This document shows positions 51,623-60,638 of a stretch of 64,000 nt of DNA, in pieces (the stretch's first letter is position 1; each line of letters begins with the position of its first letter). The notes under the pieces are model-generated. The model searched no databases. It saw nothing but the letters and a program-made list of their open reading frames with translations, and had not been told where the DNA came from. The stretch is from Oscillospiraceae bacterium (GTDB lineage Bacteria; Bacillota; Clostridia; Oscillospirales; Ruminococcaceae), in the NCBI GenBank assembly GCA_022793675.1, contig JAAWDH010000048.1:1-64000 (forward strand), written 5' to 3'. The position numbers were made by a program, and so were the translations under genes.

Positions 51623-52329
51623 AAAAATTACGCACCGCCGTCTGGAAAGCCAACATCCAGCTGCCCCGTCACGGCCTTGTCACCTATACCTGGGGCAACG
51701 TCAGCGGCTTCGACCGGGAGCGCGGGCTGATGGTCATCAAGCCTTCTGGCGTGCCCTACAATAAGTTGACCGCCGACGATATGGTGGTGGTGGATTTGGA
51801 TGGGAACCGGGTTTCGGGCGAACTGAACCCCTCTTCCGACACCCTTACCCATCTGGAACTTTACCGGCGTTTCCCTCATGTCGGCGGCATTGTCCACACT
51901 CACTCCCATTGGGCGACAATTTTTGCCCAAGCCGGGCGGGCAATCCCCGTTTACGGTACTACCCATGCCGACTATTTTTTTGGCGACATCCCCTGCACAC
52001 GGGAAATGGCCTACGACGAAATTGCAGCCGACTATGAATTGAACACTGGGCGGGTGATCGCCGAGCTTTTCGAGGCAAACGACCTTGATCCGGCGGAAAT
52101 GCCTGGGGCGCTGGTCAAAAACCACGGCCCTTTTACCTGGGGGACAACGCCAGTCGACGCCCTCCATACGGCTGTCGTACTGGAAAAGGTGGCGATGATG
52201 GCTTATCACACCGAGCTTCTGGGGTGCACCGAGCCTATGTCGGTGTCCCTGTTGGACAAACACTTTTTGCGCAAACATGGCAGCGGCGCTTACTATGGCC
52301 AGCTTGACAGGCTGGATGAACAGGACTGA
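51616..52329 (+). CDS. araD: L-Ribulose-5-phosphate 4-epimerase
   Basis: Predicted 237 aa class II aldolase-fold epimerase giving D-xylulose 5-phosphate. Metal-binding histidines are in [15 protein letters not shown] (HxH) and the late [32 protein letters not shown] is the family start. Length is typical. The ATG follows AAAGGAGG inside araB, so the genes are coupled. D-Xylulose 5-phosphate is also the product of the rpe reaction encoded at 3904-4548. Confidence 0.96.
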   Translation: MLKKLRTAVWKANIQLPRHGLVTYTWGNVSGFDRERGLMVIKPSGVPYNKLTADDMVVVDLDGNRVSGELNPSSDTLTHLELYRRFPHVGGIVHTHSHWATIFAQAGRAIPVYGTTHADYFFGDIPCTREMAYDEIAADYELNTGRVIAELFEANDLDPAEMPGALVKNHGPFTWGTTPVDALHTAVVLEKVAMMAYHTELLGCTEPMSVSLLDKHFLRKHGSGAYYGQLDRLDEQD

Positions 52330-52353
52330 TTTGCGTTTAGACGGATGATAGGA

Positions 52354-52394
52354 ATACAGCTGTAAAGGAATATCCCTTTACAGCTGTATTTTTC
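52354..52394. terminator. Terminator after araD
   Basis: A perfect 15-bp stem (52354-52368 with 52375-52389) and a 6-base loop are followed by TTTTT on the plus strand. It faces the convergent minus-strand gene ending at 52400 and may act on both. Confidence 0.9.
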
Positions 52395-52399
52395 GGCTT

Positions 52400-53614
52400 T
52401 TACAGCGTTTCCTTAGCTGCTGCGTCCAATTTCCTGAGCGTAATATCCATCCGATCCGCCAATTCCTCTAGTCCTGCGTAGCGAACGGCGACAATCTCAT
52501 TCCTTCGCTGCAACAGCAAAAACTGCATCTCTTCTTTGCGGGCAAAAAAGGCTTTGGTTCCATCTCCGGCAGGCAGCGGCGAGAATTCCGCCCCGAAATC
52601 CTCCGACCACTTTTCGCAAAGCTCCGACAGCATCGGCCCCGCCAGCCAGCCTGGCCGCAGCTTATAATAACTCGCCTTCAGCGTCACTGGTATTTTGTCT
52701 ATCGGCGAACCTTCCGCTTCCCATTTTTCCCAAGCCTCGTCCAGATACTCGCCCTGTTCGCTGAGCGTGACCTGTGTGGGGGCGATGAAGCTCCAGGAAA
52801 TGTGGGCAGCATTGGCGTAATCGACGCCGTTGACAACGAAATGCTCATCCTGTTCAATCATATTTTTCTCCAGCTCGGCAAGCCGCGGCAGTGGCAGCAC
52901 GCCGGGGTAATTGTCGGCGCTGAAGGAATTTTGGCGGCTGATGCTGTAAAAGGGAAGGCAGATGAAAATGACGGTCAGCATTAAGAAGGCCAGGTAGCTT
53001 GGGAACCGCAGCGAGCGTTTGACCTTGGCTTCGTGGCAGAAGCTGCTGCCGCTTTTCAGCTGCTTGGTCAGTTTTCGGATAGAGCGCCAATTGGAAAAAG
53101 CTTCGGCGTCGCTCCAAATGCACAGTAAAACTGCGATGAGAATACTATTTTCCCGGCTGTCCAGCATCGCCAGCAGCGGCCGATTCAGCAGTGTGTAAAT
53201 GACAATAGCCGCCACGACCAGCGTCATCACCCCGCCGGCGATCAGGTTCATCCACATATTGCGGTAAAGCTGCTTGAAGGCGTAGGATTGGGCGACCGGG
53301 TCGGTCTGGAACTCGGGGGCGTTTTCCGCTTCACTGCGCCAGATGGTAAAGGTTTCCATCCAGTCTCCCAAATATTCCCAGCCTGCTTCCGCCGCGCCGT
53401 CGATGAACTCTTCGCCGGGAGGATTTTTGCCCCGCGGTTCCAGCCGGAAACGGCAGCTTTTCGGTTCAGTTTTCTTGAAGCTGCATAAAAAGCGCCCGGC
53501 GTGACTGAGCCGCCAGCCCTTTCGCTCCATGGAAGCGAGCCAGCTTTCCGCCTGAGGGATCTGGTAGAAATTCGGGCCTAAGCGGGTAATGGTTTTCTCG
53601 GCATTTTCAGACAT
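52400..53614 (-). CDS. DUF2812 membrane protein
   Basis: Predicted 404 aa. The N-terminal DUF2812 domain (about 1-125) has ESWLASMERKGWRLSHAGRFL, CRFRLEP and AGWEYLGDWMETFTIWRS. Three transmembrane segments (about 126-150, 158-172 and 200-222) follow, then a C-terminal soluble part with a Glu-rich region. DUF2812 proteins are of unknown function and usually pair with PadR regulators, as here. Its ATG overlaps the padR stop (TAATG). Confidence 0.85.
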   Translation of the reverse strand: MSENAEKTITRLGPNFYQIPQAESWLASMERKGWRLSHAGRFLCSFKKTEPKSCRFRLEPRGKNPPGEEFIDGAAEAGWEYLGDWMETFTIWRSEAENAPEFQTDPVAQSYAFKQLYRNMWMNLIAGGVMTLVVAAIVIYTLLNRPLLAMLDSRENSILIAVLLCIWSDAEAFSNWRSIRKLTKQLKSGSSFCHEAKVKRSLRFPSYLAFLMLTVIFICLPFYSISRQNSFSADNYPGVLPLPRLAELEKNMIEQDEHFVVNGVDYANAAHISWSFIAPTQVTLSEQGEYLDEAWEKWEAEGSPIDKIPVTLKASYYKLRPGWLAGPMLSELCEKWSEDFGAEFSPLPAGDGTKAFFARKEEMQFLLLQRRNEIVAVRYAGLEELADRMDITLRKLDAAAKETL

Positions 53615-53925
53615 TACAATTCCTCCTTTTCGGCGTCGCCAAGGCAGCGCCGCAGCCTTGCAAGCTCGTCGCGGTAGGCGGCAAGACCGCGGCTGGCGAT
53701 GCGGTAGGTGCGTTTGCGGCCCTCAATCTTGGTTTCCTCAATGTACCCGACTTCCTCAAACTTTGCAAGGATTGTATAAAGGGTCCCAGGCCCAATTTTC
53801 AGCGTCCCGCCAGTTTTCCTTTCGATAAAAGCCGTAATTTCGATGCCGCAGCGCTCGGTTTTCAGCAGCGCCATTAGGGTATAGAACATACTCTCCGTGA
53901 GCAGTTCCAGCGGCTTTTTGGCCAC
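53614..53925 (-). CDS. PadR-family transcriptional regulator
   Basis: Predicted 103 aa winged-helix regulator: LLTESMFYTLMALLKTERCG, KIGPGTLYTILAKFEEVGYI and the wing EGRKRTYRIASRG. The start is GTG 53925, spaced from AAGGAGGG by about 7 bases. It is coupled to the DUF2812 gene and probably represses both through the repeats around 53956-53988. Confidence 0.92.
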   Translation of the reverse strand: MAKKPLELLTESMFYTLMALLKTERCGIEITAFIERKTGGTLKIGPGTLYTILAKFEEVGYIEETKIEGRKRTYRIASRGLAAYRDELARLRRCLGDAEKEEL

Positions 53926-53955
53926 TGGGCATCCCTCCTTCTAATTATCGTCAGA

Positions 53956-53988
53956 CAATATCATGAATCAATATCGTTTAACAATATT
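53956..53988 (-). promoter_or_regulatory. Three 13-base-spaced direct repeats, probable PadR operator
   Basis: CAATATY occurs at 53956, 53969 and 53982 at an exact 13-base spacing, overlapping the -10 box and the start of the transcript of the PadR-DUF2812 cassette. Confidence 0.55.
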
Positions 53989-54014
53989 ATAGCATGACTC
54001 TTTTCACTTGTCAA
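53986..54014 (-). promoter_or_regulatory. Consensus promoter of the PadR-DUF2812 cassette
   Basis: On the minus strand TTGACA and TATAAT are separated by exactly 17 bases, a perfect SigA consensus. Confidence 0.85.
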
Positions 54015-54041
54015 GGCCGCAATTTAAAAAGCGGGATTTCT

Positions 54042-54149
54042 CGACGCAGGAGGCGGTTTTTGAAGGCAAACAGGCATCTTGGCGAATAAAAGTCTTTGAG
54101 TTTAGCTTTGCTAAACTTGAGCTTTTCTTCAGAAAGCGATCCGTACTCC
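54042..54149 (-). repeat. Hairpin intergenic repeat, copy C (inverted)
   Basis: Read on the minus strand it has GGAGTACGG, GAAGAAAAGCTCA, the palindrome AGTTTAGC-AAA-GCTAAACT (54099-54117), AAAGACTTTTA and finally CTGCGTCG. It matches copy A closely across about 60 bases. It lies just upstream of the HD-hydrolase promoter. Confidence 0.8.
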
Positions 54150-54154
54150 CCGTC

Positions 54155-54183
54155 TTGCAAAAAGGGAAAGCTTTTGCTATACT
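54155..54183 (+). promoter_or_regulatory. Promoter of the HD-domain gene
   Basis: TTGCAA (54155-54160) and TATACT (54178-54183) are 17 bases apart. Confidence 0.75.
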
Positions 54184-54230
54184 ATATAGAAAGCAAAAGC
54201 TTGACATCATCATAGAAGGGGCGATTTATT

Positions 54231-54809
54231 ATGGCAGAATTGACAAAAGAGGCGTTTGTGGCCCTATATCAGCAGAAAATTCAGCGGAAAGGCGCGGAAA
54301 AGCTGCTGGAATGGATGGAAAAGAGCGATTTCTTTACTGCGCCGGCCAGCACCCGTTTCCACCTTGCTTTTTCCGGCGGGCTGATGGTCCACAGCTATAA
54401 CGTTTACCAGCGGCTGGCGGCGCTGATGAAGGCGGAGTATCCCGAAGATCCGCCTTATTCCGATGAAACGCTGGCGATTTGCGGTCTGCTTCACGATTTG
54501 TGCAAGGTCAACTATTACAAGGAAGAACTGCGTAACGTCAAAGTCGACGGGAATTGGGAGCAGCGCCCCTTCTACACAGTGGATGAGCTGTTGCCCTATG
54601 GCCACGGCGAGAAAAGCGTCTTCATTATCGAACGCTTTATGCGGCTGGGGATTGACGAAGCGATTGCCATCCGCTACCATATGGGCGGTTTTGACAGTAA
54701 GCCTGGGGACTACAGCATTTCCAAGGCCTACGAACAGCATCCGCTGGCGGTGCTGCTCCATGCAGCCGACCTGATGGCGACCTATCTGGACGAGACTAGG
54801 AACGGATAG
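54231..54809 (+). CDS. HD-domain phosphohydrolase
   Basis: Predicted 192 aa. Metal-binding HD motifs are FSGGLMVHSYNVYQRLAALM (H), ICGLLHDLCKVNYY (HD) and the late VLLHAADLMATYL (H...D). The family hydrolyses nucleotides or phosphodiesters. An insertion with NVKVDGNWEQRPFYTVDELL between the HD and later motifs is typical of a Clostridial subgroup. It has its own promoter and stands before recJ. Confidence 0.88.
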   Translation: MAELTKEAFVALYQQKIQRKGAEKLLEWMEKSDFFTAPASTRFHLAFSGGLMVHSYNVYQRLAALMKAEYPEDPPYSDETLAICGLLHDLCKVNYYKEELRNVKVDGNWEQRPFYTVDELLPYGHGEKSVFIIERFMRLGIDEAIAIRYHMGGFDSKPGDYSISKAYEQHPLAVLLHAADLMATYLDETRNG

Positions 54810-54896
54810 TCCGCCTGGAAAGGACACAAAAGGCTGGTGCGCGACTCTTTTTTTAAAATTTTATTCAGAAATTTGCCGCAGACGCCCGCTCTGATA

Positions 54897-54925
54897 TTGA
54901 AATTTCCCAGAAAAAGTGGTATAAT
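54897..54925 (+). promoter_or_regulatory. Promoter of recJ-relA
   Basis: TTGAAA (54897-54902) and TATAAT (54920-54925) are 17 bases apart, leaving a leader of about 115 bases before recJ. Confidence 0.8.
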
Positions 54926-55047
54926 AAAAATCTATAGTTTATTGACGCCTGTGCTGCCGACCGGGACACGGGGGCACTTTTAGCAGGCAAAGGACCAGCC
55001 TGCGCATTTTGTGTGCAGGAATGGATTTTGTCATCTTGGAGGCCGCG

Positions 55048-57090
55048 ATGCTCTTTTCAACCTGGATTTATCCCAAACCCAACCCGCAGGAAAGCAGAAC
55101 CATCCAAAAAGCCTACGGCCTTTCTGCCGCCGCCGCAGGGATTTTAGTTTCGCGCGGGCTCCGCCCGTATGAGATTGAAGACATGATAAACGGCGGCGGG
55201 GAGCTAGGCGACCCGTTTGCCCTGCCGGATATGGAAAAGGCTGCGGCAAGGCTGGAAGAAGCCTTAGGGACAGGGGAACGTATTGCCGTTTACGGCGATT
55301 ATGACTGCGACGGCGTCACAGCGACGGTCATGCTTTACAGTTACCTCCTGTCGATGGGCGCAGACGTGATTTGGTACATCCCCGACCGCCTTGGGGAGGG
55401 GTATGGCATGAACCGAGCGGCGCTGGATACCCTCCATGAGAAAGGCGTCTCGCTGATTGTGACAGTGGACAACGGAATTTCGGCCTTGGAAGAAGCGGAA
55501 TACGCCGCCTCCTTGGGAATGGAGCTGCTGATTACCGACCATCATCAGCCGGGCGAGACCCTGCCGCGGGCCGTCGCCGTCGTAGACGCCCACCGCAGGG
55601 ACTACCAGAAAGGCTACCGCCATTTCTGCGGGGCCGGGGTAGCGTTCAAGCTGATTGCGGCGATGGAAGGCGGGGACTATGCGGCGGCGATGGAGGATTT
55701 CGGGGCGCTGACCGCGATGGCGACCATCGGCGACGTGGTGCCGCTGACCGGCGAGAACCGCACGCTGGTACAATTTGGGATGGAACGCCTGCCCTACAGC
55801 GACAGCCCTGGCCTGCGGGAGCTTTTGGCTGTCAGCGGCCTTGACGGGAAGCCGCTGACAGCCCAGCGGATCGCCTTTGGCTTGGTGCCGCGGATCAACG
55901 CTGCCGGGCGGATGGGAAGCGCAGAGTTGGCGGCGCAGCTGCTGCTTTGCGAGGATGACGAGGCGGCGGCAGAGCTGGCGGCGCAGCTTGACCAGCTCAA
56001 CACCCGGCGCAAAGAGGAAGAGGAAGAGATCCTGCAAAAGCTGACGGCGCTGGTTGCCGAGAACCCGTCGCTGCTGCTCTCCCGGGTGCTTGTGCTGGCT
56101 GCGGAGGGCCTGAACCACGGCATCGTGGGGATTGTTTCCTCAAGGATTGCTTCCTTGTATGGCAAACCGAACTTCATCCTCTCGATTGAGGGGGAGATGG
56201 CTGTCGGTTCCGGCCGCAGCGTCGGTGAATTCTCGCTTTTTAAGGCCCTGTCGGCCTGCAGCGGCCTGCTGGAGCGCTACGGGGGCCATGCGGCGGCGGC
56301 CGGCGTAACCTTGCAGGCAAACAGGATTGAAGAATTCTCTAGGGCAATCAATGCCTATGCCGCTCAGAATTACGACCGGATGCCGCGGGAAACCATCCGC
56401 ATCGACTATGAGCTGCGGGGCAGCGAGCTAAGCCTTTCAACCGTGGAAGAGCTTTGCTTCCTAGAGCCGTTCGGTGAGGGCAGCCCCCAGCCGGTGTTCT
56501 TAATGCGGGACTGCCTAATCGAACAGCTGATCCCGATGGGGAATGGCCAGCACCTGAAACTCAAAGCCAATTTTGACGGCAAGCCAGTGTTTGTGGTTTG
56601 CTTTAAGACCCGCGCCGAACAGTTTATCTATAAGGCGGGCAGCCGGGTGGATATGCTGGTGACGCTGGAAGAGAACGAATACCGCGGCAGCCGGGGCATT
56701 TCCGTCCGGCTGAAAGATATCCGGCCAACAGGCTTTGCGGCGGATAAGATGGAAAACGCCAACTTCTATTATGAGAAGATCCGCCGCGGGGAAAAGGCGC
56801 CGCCGAAAATTGCCGCCATTGCCGAGCCTTCTGTCGACGAGCTGCGCGCGCTTTACAAGCTGCTGCGGCAGCAGGGCGGGGCCAAGCTTCATCTTGACCT
56901 TTTTTACCTTTCGGCAGCCGCGTCGGCGATGAACTACTGCAAATACCGGCTGGCGCTGGATATTTTGCAGGAAAAGGCGCTGATAGCCCTTGCGCCCGAC
57001 CTGTCGTCCATAGAAATATTGCCGGTTTCAGGGAAGGTGGATATTGAAGATTCCGCCATCCTTTCGGCCATCCGGCAGATGAGGGGGTAG
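55048..57090 (+). CDS. recJ: Single-stranded-DNA-specific exonuclease RecJ
   Basis: Predicted 680 aa DHH-family 5'-3' exonuclease acting in recombination and repair. Motifs in order: VYGDYDCDGVTATV (I), VTVDNGISALEE (II), LITDHHQPGE (DHH, III), a CGAGVAFKLI core, NHGIVGIVSSRI and GGHAAAAGVTL (DHHA1), then a C-terminal OB-like region (about 455-560). Length is at the long end of bacterial RecJ. The start at 55048 follows GGAGG by 5 bases. relA begins 5 bases after the stop. Confidence 0.95.
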   Translation: MLFSTWIYPKPNPQESRTIQKAYGLSAAAAGILVSRGLRPYEIEDMINGGGELGDPFALPDMEKAAARLEEALGTGERIAVYGDYDCDGVTATVMLYSYLLSMGADVIWYIPDRLGEGYGMNRAALDTLHEKGVSLIVTVDNGISALEEAEYAASLGMELLITDHHQPGETLPRAVAVVDAHRRDYQKGYRHFCGAGVAFKLIAAMEGGDYAAAMEDFGALTAMATIGDVVPLTGENRTLVQFGMERLPYSDSPGLRELLAVSGLDGKPLTAQRIAFGLVPRINAAGRMGSAELAAQLLLCEDDEAAAELAAQLDQLNTRRKEEEEEILQKLTALVAENPSLLLSRVLVLAAEGLNHGIVGIVSSRIASLYGKPNFILSIEGEMAVGSGRSVGEFSLFKALSACSGLLERYGGHAAAAGVTLQANRIEEFSRAINAYAAQNYDRMPRETIRIDYELRGSELSLSTVEELCFLEPFGEGSPQPVFLMRDCLIEQLIPMGNGQHLKLKANFDGKPVFVVCFKTRAEQFIYKAGSRVDMLVTLEENEYRGSRGISVRLKDIRPTGFAADKMENANFYYEKIRRGEKAPPKIAAIAEPSVDELRALYKLLRQQGGAKLHLDLFYLSAAASAMNYCKYRLALDILQEKALIALAPDLSSIEILPVSGKVDIEDSAILSAIRQMRG

Positions 57091-57095
57091 AAACC

Positions 57096-59291
57096 TTGGC
57101 CAATCAAATCCAGACCTACGACGACCTGATGGCCGCCCTGCGGGAAAATGAGAAAAACTACGACCTTTCCCGGATTGAACGGGCTTATCATATTGCCGAG
57201 GAAGCCCACGGCGGCCAGCTGCGCAAATCCGGCGACCCTTATATCTGCCACCCTGTGGCGGTGGCAATTATCCTAATTGGGCTGGGGATGGATACCGACT
57301 GTATCTGCGCGGCACTGCTGCACGACGTGGTGGAGGACACCGACGTGACCCTGGAGTCCCTGCGCAAGGAATTCGGCAGCGAAGTGGCGCTGATGGTTAA
57401 CGGCGTTACCAAGCTGGGTCAGGTGCCGCTGTCCACCCGCGAGGAGCAGGAGGCCGAAAACGTCCGCAAAATGCTGCTGGCAATGAACGAGGATATCCGG
57501 GTGGTCATCATCAAGCTGGCCGACCGGCTGCACAATATGCGTACAATGATGTTCCAGACCCCTGAAAAGCAGCGTTCTAAGTCGCTGGAGGTCATGGAGA
57601 TTTACGCGCCGATTGCCCACCGGCTGGGCATCCGCAGCGTTAAGGACGAGATGGAGGACTTAGCTCTGCGCTACCTTGACCCTATCGGTTATAAGGAGAT
57701 TGAGGACCAACTGGAAATGGGGAAAGCCGAGCGGGATAAATTCATCCAGGACGTCCAGAAACGGATTTCCGAGCAGCTGGCAAAGTATGGCATAGAGGCC
57801 CAAATTTCCGGGCGCATCAAGAGCATTTACGGCATCTACCGCAAGGTCTATATGGCCGGCCGGCAGTTCGAAGAAATCTATGATATTTACGCAGTGCGGA
57901 TTATTGTCGACACCATTATTGAATGCTATAATGTTTTTGGGATTATGCACGATATGTTCACCCCTGTCACCAACCGCTTTAAGGACTATATCGCCATAGC
58001 CAAGCCCAATATGTACCAGTCGCTGCATACTACCGTCCTTGGCCGTGAAGCGATCCCTTTTGAGGTGCAGATCCGCACCTGGGATATGCACTATACCGCC
58101 GAATACGGCATCGCGGCCCACTGGAAATATAAGGCGGGGCTGCAGGGCAAGGATAAGCTGGAAGCGCGGCTGGCCTGGATCCGCCAGCTTTTGGAGTCGC
58201 AGCAGGATTCCGAAGCGGAAGACGTGGTCAAAACCATCAAAAACGACCTGTCGGTGGACGACGTGTTCGTCTTCACCCCCAAAGGGGACGTCAAGACCCT
58301 GCCGGTGGGGTCGACGATTATCGACTTTGCCTATGCCATCCACACGGCGGTCGGCAACAGGATGACCGGCGCGAAGGTAGATGGGCGGATTGTGTCGCTG
58401 GACTATCAGGTCAAAACCGGCGAGATTGTTGAGATTTTAACCGCTAAAAGCCCCACGGCCGGCCCCAAGCGCGATTGGCTCAAAATCGCCAAGACCAGCG
58501 AGGCGCGCACCAAAATCCGCAGCTGGTTCAAACGGGAACGCCGCGATGAAAATATCGCCGAAGGCAAGGCGGAAATCGATAAGGAATTCCGGCGCAATTT
58601 CATCCATTTTGAAAACGAGGAAGAATTTACCCAATTCATGGACGCCCTGGCCCGCCGCCAGCATAAGGATTCCCTTGACGATTTTTATGCGGCGATAGGC
58701 TACGGCGGCATCCTGCTTTCGCGGATGATGCCGCGGATCAAAGAAGATTACGTCAAGCTGATGAAGGCCAAACAAGGCCCTCAGTCGATTGCCGACGAGG
58801 TGCCGCTGGTGGCGACGACGCCAGGCAAAAAGAACTCAAGCGCCATCCTGGTCGAGGGGTTGGAAAACTGCCAATATAAGCTTGCCCAATGCTGCAACCC
58901 GCTGCTAGGGGATGATGTTGTCGGCTTTATCACCCGCGGCTATGGGGTTTCAGTGCACAAAAAGGATTGCCCTAACGCAATTTCATCGATGAACGACGTA
59001 ATCCAGCGGGAACGCTGGGTCAAGGTGCGCTGGGCCGACAACACCCCAGCGCAGTTTAGAGCGACGCTGGAGGTGATTGCCCACGACCGCAATATGCTGT
59101 TTGTGGATGTGAGTACGGCGCTGGCCAATATGCGGGTACCGCTCCATGAGGTCAACGCCCGCGAGCTGAAAAATGGCAACGCGGCCATCACGATCACGAT
59201 CGGTACCCAAGGCAAAGAGCATTTGCAGACAATCATCCAAAAGCTGGCGAAAATTTCCAGCGTTATTTCTGTCGAACGCACCGGAAAGTAA
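57096..59291 (+). CDS. relA: RelA/SpoT bifunctional (p)ppGpp synthetase/hydrolase
   Basis: Predicted 731 aa Rel enzyme controlling the stringent response. Domains in order: HD hydrolase (HPVAVAIIL, then ALLHDVVEDTDV), synthetase (GRIKSIYGIYRK and MYQSLHTTVLG), TGS (about 385-450, VFVFTPKGDVKTLPVGSTII), zinc-finger/helical region (CQYKLAQCCNPLLGD) and the C-terminal ACT domain. Both catalytic halves look intact. The start is TTG 57096, with GAGGGGG about 8 bases upstream. It shares a transcript with recJ, a common Firmicutes arrangement. Confidence 0.97.
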   Translation: MANQIQTYDDLMAALRENEKNYDLSRIERAYHIAEEAHGGQLRKSGDPYICHPVAVAIILIGLGMDTDCICAALLHDVVEDTDVTLESLRKEFGSEVALMVNGVTKLGQVPLSTREEQEAENVRKMLLAMNEDIRVVIIKLADRLHNMRTMMFQTPEKQRSKSLEVMEIYAPIAHRLGIRSVKDEMEDLALRYLDPIGYKEIEDQLEMGKAERDKFIQDVQKRISEQLAKYGIEAQISGRIKSIYGIYRKVYMAGRQFEEIYDIYAVRIIVDTIIECYNVFGIMHDMFTPVTNRFKDYIAIAKPNMYQSLHTTVLGREAIPFEVQIRTWDMHYTAEYGIAAHWKYKAGLQGKDKLEARLAWIRQLLESQQDSEAEDVVKTIKNDLSVDDVFVFTPKGDVKTLPVGSTIIDFAYAIHTAVGNRMTGAKVDGRIVSLDYQVKTGEIVEILTAKSPTAGPKRDWLKIAKTSEARTKIRSWFKRERRDENIAEGKAEIDKEFRRNFIHFENEEEFTQFMDALARRQHKDSLDDFYAAIGYGGILLSRMMPRIKEDYVKLMKAKQGPQSIADEVPLVATTPGKKNSSAILVEGLENCQYKLAQCCNPLLGDDVVGFITRGYGVSVHKKDCPNAISSMNDVIQRERWVKVRWADNTPAQFRATLEVIAHDRNMLFVDVSTALANMRVPLHEVNARELKNGNAAITITIGTQGKEHLQTIIQKLAKISSVISVERTGK

Positions 59292-59335
59292 CAGCTGGCC
59301 GGTATGTCGGCATAAGCATGAAAGGGGGGCTTGTT

Positions 59336-59680
59336 TTGTTGGAGGTTGGCGCGATTGTCTGGGGGGTGCAGGATGTCCCCCGCGCAGTGGCTTTCTGGAG
59401 CGAAGCGCTGCATTATCAGCTGAAGTATCCTGCTTCGGACGACTGGGCCATTCTGGTTCCGAAGGAAGGGACAGGGATCCAGCTGTCGTTAAGCAAGGTT
59501 TCCTCGCCGAAAGCCCGCCGTCATCATATCGACCTATTTACCGACGACCAGGACGTCGAGGTGGCACGTTTGCTGGCGCTTGGGGCTACCCGTAAGGAGT
59601 GGTTCTACCCAGCCGGCGCGGATTATGTGGTGCTTCAGGATCCCGACGGCAACTCTTTCTGCGTTGTTTCCCGTAAGTGA
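59336..59680 (+). CDS. VOC (glyoxalase/bleomycin-resistance) family protein
   Basis: Predicted 114 aa single VOC domain: VGAIVWGVQDVPRAVAFWSEAL at the start, RRHHIDLFTDD in the middle and YVVLQDPDGNSFCVV at the end, with the usual His and Glu-type metal positions. The function may be glyoxalase-like or drug binding. An ATG at 59318 contains the ribosome site itself (AAAGGGGGG), so I use TTG 59336, 6 bases beyond it. It lies 44 bases after relA. Confidence 0.8.
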   Translation: MLEVGAIVWGVQDVPRAVAFWSEALHYQLKYPASDDWAILVPKEGTGIQLSLSKVSSPKARRHHIDLFTDDQDVEVARLLALGATRKEWFYPAGADYVVLQDPDGNSFCVVSRK

Positions 59681-59754
59681 CGGCTGCACGCAGCTTAGCC
59701 CGCAGATGTGGACAGCGGCAGCTGTATTATCCATGCGGACAGGAGGTAATGGCC

Positions 59755-60588
59755 ATGTGGTTTGTCACTGATCCGGAGGAGCTGAGGAATTATCAGTGCA
59801 AAGCTTCTCTCAAAAAGCTGAAGGGAAATCTGGTTCAGCGTTACAGCTTCCTTAGCAAAGGAAGCTTAGAGGCGCTGTGCCAAGATAACCTGTGGTATAC
59901 TGGTATCAGTTCCAACCCTATATTGAGTTTGGCTGCCCATGGCGTGGATACCGCCCAATTTGACAGGTTTGTCTGTTGGGTTATCCCGGTAAAATTTTCC
60001 CGGGAGCTAAAAGCGGCGGCTCTTGCGCTGGAGCAGTTTCAGCACGCCTTTGACGACGCCAGCGATTATGTTGCAGGGGAGCTGCCTTACACCTACCTTT
60101 ATAATTTTTTGGTGGAGAAGGGCAGCGCCCTTTCCATAGACCCTGCCGGCTTTACCCCTTTGAGGTATATCCCTGGGCGTCCCGCACAGGTTTTTGCCTG
60201 GGGGCCGGACGGGAGCCGTACCGCTCAAAATATTGAGACTAAGGACCGGGATGACTATCCGGAAATTTTGGCGGGCCTTTTGGAAAAGGCGCGGGCAGGG
60301 GAGGTCACACGGCTGCTGCTTCGATGCCAGCAAGCGACCATTATGCAATGCGACTTTAAAGAAGGCCATTTTGACCTTTATTTTGATGCCCGCACTTCCC
60401 AGAGCGGTTATGTTTACCGCTACCTTCCAGAGGAAGATAAGACGGAAGATTGGCAGGCGCTTTATGACATTCTGCTTTATTTTATGCGGTTTTACAAGAA
60501 GCCGCGGGGGACAAAATGGAAGTACCTGCGCAAAGCGCTGGCTTCAGATAATATGCGGTTTCAGAACGGGATGATTTGCAGCGATTGA
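59755..60588 (+). CDS. Hypothetical protein
   Basis: Predicted 277 aa, neutral, no signal peptide or membrane segment. I recognise no family. The N-terminus (WFVTDPEELRNYQCKASLKKL) and the middle (FSRELKAAALALEQFQHAFDDA) are helical; a C-terminal segment has alternating strands (LRCQQATIMQCDFKEGHFD, then LYFDARTSQSGYVYRY). The ATG at 59755 is 8 bases from AGGAGG. It lies between the VOC gene and dtd. Confidence 0.7.
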   Translation: MWFVTDPEELRNYQCKASLKKLKGNLVQRYSFLSKGSLEALCQDNLWYTGISSNPILSLAAHGVDTAQFDRFVCWVIPVKFSRELKAAALALEQFQHAFDDASDYVAGELPYTYLYNFLVEKGSALSIDPAGFTPLRYIPGRPAQVFAWGPDGSRTAQNIETKDRDDYPEILAGLLEKARAGEVTRLLLRCQQATIMQCDFKEGHFDLYFDARTSQSGYVYRYLPEEDKTEDWQALYDILLYFMRFYKKPRGTKWKYLRKALASDNMRFQNGMICSD

Positions 60589-60638
60589 CGTTTTTGCGGA
60601 TGTTCCAGGCTGCGGCCGGATGAAAAGGCGGGAGGATT

